From NCBI GenBank assembly GCA_021819985.1, contig JAKAEG010000090.1, positions 1-10,296 of the forward strand: a stretch of DNA of 10,296 bases, written 5' to 3'. Positions within the stretch are counted from its first letter, which is position 1, and each line of letters begins with the position of its first letter. Below the pieces are notes generated by a model, which searched no databases, had not been told where the DNA came from, and worked only from the letters and a program-made list of their open reading frames with translations. This DNA is from Nitrospirota bacterium (GTDB lineage Bacteria; Nitrospirota; Thermodesulfovibrionia; Thermodesulfovibrionales; JdFR-88). Shown one piece after another: positions 6,022 to 10,296 of this stretch. The position numbers were made by a program, and so were the translations under genes.

Positions 6022-7313
6022 ATCCCCTTTTTTTCAATGCGCTGCCTGCGAATATTAACGGAGTTCCCGTGGGCCGTGAGGCCCTCGGACAGGGCAATTT
6101 CTTCCACAACGCCCGCCAGCATGGAAAAGCCCTTTTGAGAGAACTTAAGATAACTCGTATGTTTGAGGAAATCATATACCCCAAGCGGAGAGGAGAAGCG
6201 TGCCGTCCCTCCGGTGGGCAACACATGGTTTGGGCCCGCGGCATAATCGCCCAGGGGCTCGGCGCTCCAGTCGCCAAGAAACACCGCGCCGGCGCTTTCG
6301 ATCTTCTCCGCTATAACGTCCGGCTCGCGCGTCATTATCTCAAGGTGCTCCGGGGCTATCAGGTTTGCAAGCTCCACGGCTTCATCCATGTCCTTCCTGA
6401 TGATGATCGCCCCGTAACTTTGCAGAGATTTCGACGCAATTTGTTTTCGTGAAAGATTTTTCAACTGCTCTTGTATGCTTGCCGCGGTCCTGTGGGCCAG
6501 GTCTTCCGAATCGGTGACCAGGACAGAACTGGCCAGCGGGTCGTGTTCCGCCTGGCTCAGCATGTCGGCGGCCATGAAATCCGGGTTGGCGGCGGAATCG
6601 GCTATTATCAGTATCTCGCTGGGGCCGGCTATCATGTCTATGTCCACCTCGCCAAAAACGAGCTTTTTTGCCATGGCGACATAAATATTGCCGGGGCCCA
6701 CTATCTTGTCCACCCTTTTGATCGTTCGCGTGCCGTAGGCCAGGGCCGCAACAGCCTGCGCCCCTCCGATGGTATAGACTTCAGTTACTCCAAGCAGGCG
6801 GATGGCCGCCATTACCGAGGGATTTATATTACCTCCCGGAGACGGGACGGCAACCGCTATCTCCCGCACGCCCGCAACCTGCGCCGGTATAACGTTCATT
6901 AGCACGCTCGAGGGATAGGAGGCCTTTCCTCCCGGCACGTAAACCCCGGCCCGAACAAGCGGCTTTATGATCTGCCCAAGTTTTATGCCCTGTTTCTCAA
7001 AAAACCAGGACCCCTGTTTCTGCCGTTCATGAAAAGCGCGTATGCGTTTGGCGGAAAACTCAAGGGCTGCCATAAGCGATTTGTCCGCTTTTTTTGCGTG
7101 GCCGTCTATCTGCCTGGACGAAAGCCTTATGTTTTCATGCCCGTCATACCGGAGGGTAAATTTTTTAAGCGCCTCATCTCCGCTTTTTCTGACCGCGGCA
7201 AGGATCTTCTGGACATCCAGCATTATTTGCGGATCGACTCCCCGGCCCCTTTTTTTAAGGCGGCCGAGAAAACCGGTTATTTCTTTTTTCCCTTTAAGGA
7301 CTCTTACTCTCAT
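6018..7313 (-). CDS. hisD: Histidinol dehydrogenase HisD
   Basis: HisD performs the last two steps of histidine synthesis, oxidising L-histidinol through histidinal to L-histidine with two NAD+ in the cytoplasm. The 431-residue product is full length. The dehydrogenase core shows AGVYVPGGKASYPSSVLMN (122-140), GGAQAVAALAYGT (183-195), the family signature VDKIVGPGNIYVAMAK (201-216) and IAGPSEILIIAD (228-239). The zinc ligands align as Q254 and H257 (SQAEHDP), D356 (GDYAAGPNHVLPT) and H415 (TAHGNSV). The catalytic pair is E322-H323 in APEHLE. These match the E. coli residues 259/262/360/419 and 326/327. No other his gene is next to it, so it is isolated from any his operon. The ATG at 7313 has no clear Shine-Dalgarno. 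Its strong promoter is only a few bases upstream, suggesting near-leaderless mRNA. Confidence 0.98.
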   Translation of the reverse strand: MRVRVLKGKKEITGFLGRLKKRGRGVDPQIMLDVQKILAAVRKSGDEALKKFTLRYDGHENIRLSSRQIDGHAKKADKSLMAALEFSAKRIRAFHERQKQGSWFFEKQGIKLGQIIKPLVRAGVYVPGGKASYPSSVLMNVIPAQVAGVREIAVAVPSPGGNINPSVMAAIRLLGVTEVYTIGGAQAVAALAYGTRTIKRVDKIVGPGNIYVAMAKKLVFGEVDIDMIAGPSEILIIADSAANPDFMAADMLSQAEHDPLASSVLVTDSEDLAHRTAASIQEQLKNLSRKQIASKSLQSYGAIIIRKDMDEAVELANLIAPEHLEIMTREPDVIAEKIESAGAVFLGDWSAEPLGDYAAGPNHVLPTGGTARFSSPLGVYDFLKHTSYLKFSQKGFSMLAGVVEEIALSEGLTAHGNSVNIRRQRIEKKGI

Positions 7314-7324
7314 GGCAGTCTTTG

Positions 7325-7353
7325 ATTTTAATGGGATAGCGGAAGGAATTCAA
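7325..7353 (-). promoter_or_regulatory. hisD promoter, predicted to give a near-leaderless mRNA
   Basis: On the - strand TTGAAT (-35, 7348-7353), a 17-base spacer and TAAAAT (-10, 7325-7330) match the sigma-70 consensus well, and the -10 is the same hexamer as in the tRNA-Thr promoter. RNA would start around 7317-7319, only four to six bases before the ATG at 7313. This fits the absence of a Shine-Dalgarno sequence. Confidence 0.6.
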
Positions 7354-7421
7354 GCGGGAATCATGCGGCCGGGGAACGAACGCCAGGCAGAAAACAAAAA
7401 TATACTTGAGGTTTTTATTGT

Positions 7422-7916
7422 TTAAGCGGTCTCCGCTATTTTTAGACGCAGTTCTTTCAGGTATTTTATATGGTCCTCTTCCCAGCTCTTTAGCTCCCGC
7501 AACAGAGTCCTGACGGAGGAGTCTTCAGTTTTTTTTGCCAGCTCATCATATAAGGCATACGCCCTGGCCTCCATTTTCAGTGCTACGATAATGGCCCCCA
7601 GTTCGTCAATGAAAGAGTACTCCCCCAGCCATTTTTCCACATCTCTTACCGGGATGCCCCCTTCCAGGGTGTCGGGCCTGATATTTTTACTGAACTCCTC
7701 GAAGCTCATCAGTTCCCGGTCTTCCGTTATGGACTGATAAAGATAACGGATATAGTCCATATGCCCCTCTTCCCATTTGGCCAGCTCTTTGAAAGCCTCC
7801 TTCGAGACCTCCAGATGGGCGTTTTCCCCGGCCCTCCGGTAAAACTCGCGGGTGCCTTTCTCCATTGTGTAAACCTCTATCAGCGAATCCAGAATGCCTG
7901 ACTTGTCTGTTAGCAT
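7422..7916 (-). CDS. Ferritin-like (rubrerythrin-type) di-iron protein with two similar halves
   Basis: The 164-residue product is all-helical and is built from two similar halves, each carrying half of a di-iron site. Half one has MEKGTREFY (18-26) and KWEEGHMDYI (47-56). Half two has MEARAYALY (115-123) and SWEEDHIKYL (144-153). The paired Glu-x6-Tyr and ExxH motifs (E19/Y26, E49/H52, E116/Y123, E146/H149) are those of the ferritin-like/rubrerythrin erythrin domain, which binds two irons and reduces peroxide or handles iron. No rubredoxin CxxC domain follows, so it would need another electron donor. I place the start at ATG 7916. A longer reading to 8054 would run into yceI and starts with non-homologous-looking sequence. 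GGAGG (7936-7940) lies 19 bases upstream across an A-rich run, unusually far. It is divergent from yceI. Confidence 0.88.
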   Translation of the reverse strand: MLTDKSGILDSLIEVYTMEKGTREFYRRAGENAHLEVSKEAFKELAKWEEGHMDYIRYLYQSITEDRELMSFEEFSKNIRPDTLEGGIPVRDVEKWLGEYSFIDELGAIIVALKMEARAYALYDELAKKTEDSSVRTLLRELKSWEEDHIKYLKELRLKIAETA

Positions 7917-7946
7917 TTTTTTTATTTTGTTTTTTCCTCCTGGCCC

Positions 7947-7955
7947 ATTATAGCA
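7947..7955 (-). promoter_or_regulatory. Extended -10 promoter of the ferritin-like gene
   Basis: On the - strand TGCTATAAT (7947-7955) is an extended -10 with a perfect TATAAT. A good -35 at 17 bases is not visible, as is common for extended -10 promoters. RNA would begin near 7940, right at the GGAGG (7936-7940), giving a 24-base A-rich leader. Confidence 0.5.
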
Positions 7956-7970
7956 CTGTCCGTTTTCAGG

Positions 7971-7979
7971 TGATATACT
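7971..7979 (+). promoter_or_regulatory. Extended -10 promoter of yceI
   Basis: TGATATACT (7971-7979) is an extended -10 (TGn-TATACT) on the + strand, 27 bases before the yceI ATG. It points away from the - strand promoter at 7947-7955, with only about 20 bases between the two -10 boxes. One regulator bound there could control both genes. No known operator consensus is recognised. Confidence 0.45.
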
Positions 7980-8006
7980 TTTAAAAAAGCGTGATGGAGG
8001 CAATTT

Positions 8007-8567
8007 ATGGCTAAGGCAATGACCAGGACCAAATGGACAATCGATTCCGATCACTCGGCTGTTTCTTTCGGGATAAAGTATCTGATGCTGGCAAATGTAC
8101 GGGGGCTGATAAACAAGGTGGCAGGCGCCGTATATTTCGATCCCCCGGATGTCGTAAACATGGATGTGGACGTGGAAATGGATGTGTCCAGCCTTACGAC
8201 CGGGGTCTCAAAACGGGATGAACACCTGAAAAAGGAAGACTTCTTCGACGCCGCCAGGTATCCGAAGATAACTTTTAAAAGCACCAAGGCGGAATCCCTT
8301 GGAGACAGGCACATCAGAATAACCGGCGACCTGACACTTCATGGAGTAACACGCCAGGTTGTCATAGAGGGCGAATATAACGGCCCGGTCAAGCTGCCTG
8401 AAGCAATCGGAGGCGAAACAAGCCTCGGTTTTACCGGCAGCACTATGATAAACCGTGAGGACTTCGGAATGAAATGGGGCAGCACCCCCATGGAAGGCGG
8501 CCTGATGCTGGACAGAGAAGTCCTTATCACGGTGGATATTGAAACCGACATGGCGGGGCAACAATAG
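8007..8567 (+). CDS. YceI family protein, cytoplasmic form
   Basis: YceI proteins have a lipocalin-like beta-barrel that binds long isoprenoid or amide lipids, and some are induced by alkaline or osmotic stress. The 186-residue product shows the family pattern. WTIDSDHSAVSFGIKYLMLANVRGLI near the N-terminus is followed by the V-D-V-E-M-DVSSL strand, KRDEHLKKEDFFDAARYPKITFKST (68-92), ITGDLTLHGVTRQVV, and INREDFGMKWG near the C-terminus. There is no signal peptide, so it is probably cytoplasmic, unlike periplasmic E. coli YceI. The ATG at 8007 has GGAGG (7996-8000) six bases upstream, which fixes the start over the inner ATG at 8019. The divergent ferritin-like gene suggests a shared stress response; that is inference. 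Confidence 0.93.
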   Translation: MAKAMTRTKWTIDSDHSAVSFGIKYLMLANVRGLINKVAGAVYFDPPDVVNMDVDVEMDVSSLTTGVSKRDEHLKKEDFFDAARYPKITFKSTKAESLGDRHIRITGDLTLHGVTRQVVIEGEYNGPVKLPEAIGGETSLGFTGSTMINREDFGMKWGSTPMEGGLMLDREVLITVDIETDMAGQQ

Positions 8568-8594
8568 AGATAAAGGACCCAGGCAAAAAGAAAA

Positions 8595-8657
8595 AGGGAA
8601 AAAATTCTTTAAAAGACGGAAGCCTTCCCTGTTTTAGTGTTTTTCTTCTTCCGTCTT
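8595..8657. terminator. Inverted repeats between convergent yceI and tatA ends
   Basis: AAGACGGAAG (8613-8622) is repeated in inverse as CTTCCGTCTT (8648-8657) with a 25-base loop; the second arm lies inside the 3' end of tatA. A second pair, AGGGAA (8595-8600) with TTCCCT (8625-8630), is followed by GTTTTAGTGTTTTTC. The two can not form together, since one stem would lie in the loop of the other. They could serve as a bidirectional terminator between the convergent genes, but neither is a textbook terminator. Confidence 0.35.
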
Positions 8658-8837
8658 CTTTTCTTCCTGATCGGGCTTCAGCTCTATTTCGTCTTTGCCC
8701 GCCAGGGCCTTTTTGAAATCTCTGATGCTCTTGCCAAGCCCTGCGCCTATCTGGGGCAATTTGCCGGGACCAAAGATAAGAAGCACGATCAACAGCACCA
8801 GTAAAAGGTGCACAGGCTGAAACAGACCGTCAAACAT
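8634..8837 (-). CDS. tatA: Sec-independent translocase subunit TatA
   Basis: TatA forms the pore-like assembly that moves folded proteins with twin-arginine signals across the inner membrane, with TatC. The 67-residue product has one N-terminal membrane helix (about 9-21, HLLLVLLIVLLIF), the FGPGKLP hinge at 22-28, an amphipathic helix GAGLGKSIRDFKKALAG (31-47), and a short acidic/lysine tail (EEKKTEEEKH). The FG after the helix and the FKK motif are diagnostic of TatA/TatE. The start at 8837 is fixed by GGAGG (8845-8849) seven bases upstream; the longer reading upstream to 8912 has no family similarity. tatB and tatC are not in the window, so it is a stand-alone tatA, as often happens outside enterobacteria. 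yceI converges on it. Confidence 0.95.
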   Translation of the reverse strand: MFDGLFQPVHLLLVLLIVLLIFGPGKLPQIGAGLGKSIRDFKKALAGKDEIELKPDQEEKKTEEEKH

Positions 8838-8936
8838 TTTTGCGCCTCCCTTTCCTCCCCCAAAACAAGTTACTACGAGCAAATCAAATTGAATCAAAAA
8901 CCTTGCTGCCAAAGAATTCCGTTCCCCTTGAAAACT

Positions 8937-8956
8937 GGGAATTCCCCTATATTATA
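8937..8956 (-). promoter_or_regulatory. Candidate tatA promoter -10 box with adjacent palindrome
   Basis: On the - strand a perfect TATAAT (8951-8956) is followed by the 10-base perfect palindrome GGGAATTCCC (8937-8946), which would cover the transcription start. The -35 is weak (TTGTTC at 15 bases, or TTTTGT at 17). This would leave a leader of about 107 bases before the tatA ATG. On the + strand TTGAAA (8928-8933) and TATTAT (8950-8955), 16 bases apart, also look like a promoter, but would point antisense into the barrel gene. Confidence 0.35.
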
Positions 8957-9006
8957 TCTTTTTACGGCCAAGAACAAAAGAGCGGGTCCGGGCGAAATAT
9001 TTTTTG

Positions 9007-9879
9007 CTAATAGTTTATGCCGATACCGGCTCTTGCTCCGAACAGGTCCGTCCTGCTGTCGGGCTCGTAAAGTATGTTTACCTGGGACACTCTCGTCATT
9101 ACAGCAGGGTCACTGGCGTCTATCGGCCAGTACTGGTAATAGGGCGTGACGTAAATAAAAAAAACCGGGCGGGCCGGATATTTATAGAACTCATAAGTTA
9201 CCGGGAGTTCAAGGGCGAACCCCGCCCTTTCCCTGAGATAAAAAGTTGTCTCATCATATTGCCCGGCCAGGTTGGTCCGCATTCTCATATTGAAGGGAAT
9301 ATGGAGGGCCACATCAGCTCCCGCGGTCAAATTTGAGAGCCGCAAGACATAATCTATTCCTGCAGAACCGTAATTCCAGGTGTATTTCTCCCTGTAATCC
9401 GGCAGCGCATCCACTCCCCTGTCCCATATCCGGTAACCCAAGCCTATGTATGGCGTGATGGTCGAACTGGAAATATTGAATAATTTATAACCCAGGTCTC
9501 CCTCATATTGACAGATGCTTTCAACCGTGTACATCGAAAGGGGTATGCCGTCCTGGTAAGAGCCATAATACCGGGCCCAGCCTGTGTGGCTATACCGGGC
9601 GACGGCTCTTGCCCAGATGCTGCCGGTCTCATAACGCGCATCTGCCTGTATGCCGCTCAGGTATGCAATGTCCTCGTCCAGGAAGTTGTCCGAAGAGCCG
9701 GTTTCGTTGTATTCAAGGTGGCTTAGGTCGTAGGCAAACCCTAATGTGAAGCCCCTGTTGCCAGAGCCGGAAACGGAAGGGGTTTTTAAGGCCGCCCCCA
9801 AAGCGGAAGGCGCCGCCATGGCAATAAAAAAGCAGGCCAGACATGCGGCGGTTGAAAAAAAAGGGAGATGTTTCAACAA
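9007..9879 (-). CDS. Predicted outer-membrane beta-barrel protein (start uncertain)
   Basis: I do not recognise a named family. From TTG 9879 the product is 290 residues. It begins LLKHLPFFSTAACLACFFIA, with likely signal peptidase cleavage after PSALGA, giving a mature protein of about 258 residues. The rest is rich in alternating polar/aromatic strands (GFTLGFAYDLSHLEY, ADARYETGSIWARAVARYSH, TPYIGLGYRIWDRG, AGADVALHIPF, VFFIYVTPYYQYW), with turns rich in Asp, Gly and Asn. It ends GARAGIGINY, with the C-terminal aromatic residue typical of BAM substrates. Pair repeats in cysteine, enzymatic motifs or a TonB plug are not seen. The longer frame to 9948 has only TTG starts and crosses the promoter at 9913-9942, so TTG at 9879 or 9876 is more likely. 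An ATG at 9896 is one base out of frame. A strong promoter is visible, so the gene is probably well expressed. Confidence 0.75.
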   Translation of the reverse strand: MLKHLPFFSTAACLACFFIAMAAPSALGAALKTPSVSGSGNRGFTLGFAYDLSHLEYNETGSSDNFLDEDIAYLSGIQADARYETGSIWARAVARYSHTGWARYYGSYQDGIPLSMYTVESICQYEGDLGYKLFNISSSTITPYIGLGYRIWDRGVDALPDYREKYTWNYGSAGIDYVLRLSNLTAGADVALHIPFNMRMRTNLAGQYDETTFYLRERAGFALELPVTYEFYKYPARPVFFIYVTPYYQYWPIDASDPAVMTRVSQVNILYEPDSRTDLFGARAGIGINY

Positions 9880-9912
9880 AAAATTAAACCAGCCATTTGG
9901 ACGCTCACGATA

Positions 9913-9942
9913 ATTGTAAAAAAGGGGGCGGCAAAATGTCAA
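9913..9942 (-). promoter_or_regulatory. Strong sigma-70-type promoter of the beta-barrel gene
   Basis: On the - strand a perfect TTGACA (9937-9942) and TACAAT (9913-9918) are spaced by 18 bases, giving RNA from about 9906. The -35 box lies within the first codons of the divergent hypothetical gene (ATG 9936), so transcription of the two genes probably interferes. The position also excludes a barrel-gene start upstream of 9906. Confidence 0.6.
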
Positions 9943-10289
9943 AAACAAATGCTATTGTGATGCCTTCTTTTTTGATAGAATTGGGTCAGGAGGATCAATT
10001 TCTCCAAAAAAAATCCGGGAGGCAGACAATGCAAATTGATGTCAATGAATACCGGGAAAATTATCTGAGAGCGGTGGAAGAGCGGGTAATGGCTAAAAAA
10101 GACAGCATCCCCCACTTCAGTACGCAGGGTCTCCATGACGCCATTATGACGGAGCTGAACAGGGCGGATGAGGAGACCTGGAAGATGGAAGTGCCCGAAG
10201 ACAAGCAGCAGGCGCTTAAAGAGGCGGAGGAGCGAGTTATCAACTGGATGAAAGAAAACCAGGCGCTGGGAGTGGGGCCGAGTTGGTGA
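9936..10289 (+). CDS. Hypothetical protein, 117 residues, soluble and mostly helical
   Basis: I do not recognise this protein. The 117-residue product has no cysteine, no signal peptide and no membrane helix. Residues 1-13 (MSKTNAIVMPSFL) are mildly hydrophobic, followed by a charged stretch. From about residue 60 it is predicted strongly helical and acidic: STQGLHDAIMTELNRAD, then PEDKQQALKEAEERVINWMKENQAL. It ends GVGPSW. The ATG at 9936 follows a GGGGGCGG (9924-9931) that could serve as a moderate ribosome binding site; a longer reading from TTG 9897 adds a poor sequence. A GATAAT (9909-9914) upstream may be its -10, overlapping the divergent promoter of the barrel gene. It ends seven bases before the window edge, so its right neighbours are unseen. 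Confidence 0.6.
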   Translation: MSKTNAIVMPSFLIELGQEDQFLQKKSGRQTMQIDVNEYRENYLRAVEERVMAKKDSIPHFSTQGLHDAIMTELNRADEETWKMEVPEDKQQALKEAEERVINWMKENQALGVGPSW

Positions 10290-10296
10290 TTTTGCT

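Noticed and set aside
6069..6902. + strand frames opposite hisD
   Set aside because: They have no recognisable domains, and hisD on the - strand is complete with all catalytic residues.
7917..8054. N-terminal extension of the ferritin-like protein to 210 residues
   Set aside because: The extra 46 residues have no family similarity, overlap yceI and its ribosome binding site, and cross both divergent promoters.
8838..8912. N-terminal extension of TatA to 92 residues
   Set aside because: TatA starts right before its membrane helix. The GGAGG at 8845-8849 lies inside the extension and serves the shorter form.
1..10296. CRISPR array, transposase, integrase or phage genes
   Set aside because: No regularly spaced repeats, no IS-type terminal repeats and no such proteins are seen on either strand.

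Overview
The window is an ordinary chromosomal stretch from a Gram-negative-type bacterium. Inner-membrane, multi-haem c-type cytochrome, Tat and outer-membrane beta-barrel genes are all present. Arg is often encoded by AGG and Ile by ATA, coding DNA is moderately GC-rich, and intergenic DNA is very A/T-rich. Together with a CxxCH cytochrome, a rubrerythrin-like ferritin and YceI, this suggests an anaerobic or microaerobic lineage such as Nitrospirota or a Desulfobacterota/deltaproteobacterial relative. That placement is inference only.

Region 1 (1-4881, + strand) is a heat-shock chaperone cluster: the 3' end of grpE, dnaK, dnaJ, rsmE (16S rRNA m3U1498 methyltransferase) and a seven-helix membrane protein. 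dnaK and dnaJ are separated by a 13-bp perfect hairpin. dnaJ and rsmE overlap by one base, and the membrane gene follows 13 bases later. GrpE, DnaK and DnaJ form one folding machine. RsmE is a common passenger of this operon.

Region 2 (4882-5959) is patchy. It holds a small secreted multi-haem cytochrome with four CxxCH sites and one damaged-looking fifth (CxxH). Convergent to it is an orphan MNT-type minimal nucleotidyltransferase, starting 25 bases after the 3' end of tRNA-Thr(CGU).

Region 3 (6018-7353, - strand) is a complete hisD with a near-consensus promoter so close to the ATG that the mRNA would be almost leaderless. No other his genes are in view.

Region 4 (7422-8567) is a divergent pair: a ferritin-like di-iron protein built from two similar halves (- strand) and a cytoplasmic YceI protein (+ strand). 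They share a 90-base promoter region with two outward-facing extended -10 elements.

Region 5 (8634-10289) holds tatA (-), a beta-barrel outer-membrane protein (-) with a strong promoter but an unresolved start, and a divergent hypothetical protein of 117 residues (+). The -35 box of the barrel gene lies inside the first codons of that hypothetical gene.

I found no CRISPR array, transposase, integrase or obvious defence system, and nothing that clearly amounts to a new multi-gene system. The items most worth a second look are the start of the barrel gene, the orphan nucleotidyltransferase beside the tRNA, the cytochrome with a lost haem site, the dnaK-dnaJ hairpin and the near-leaderless hisD promoter.
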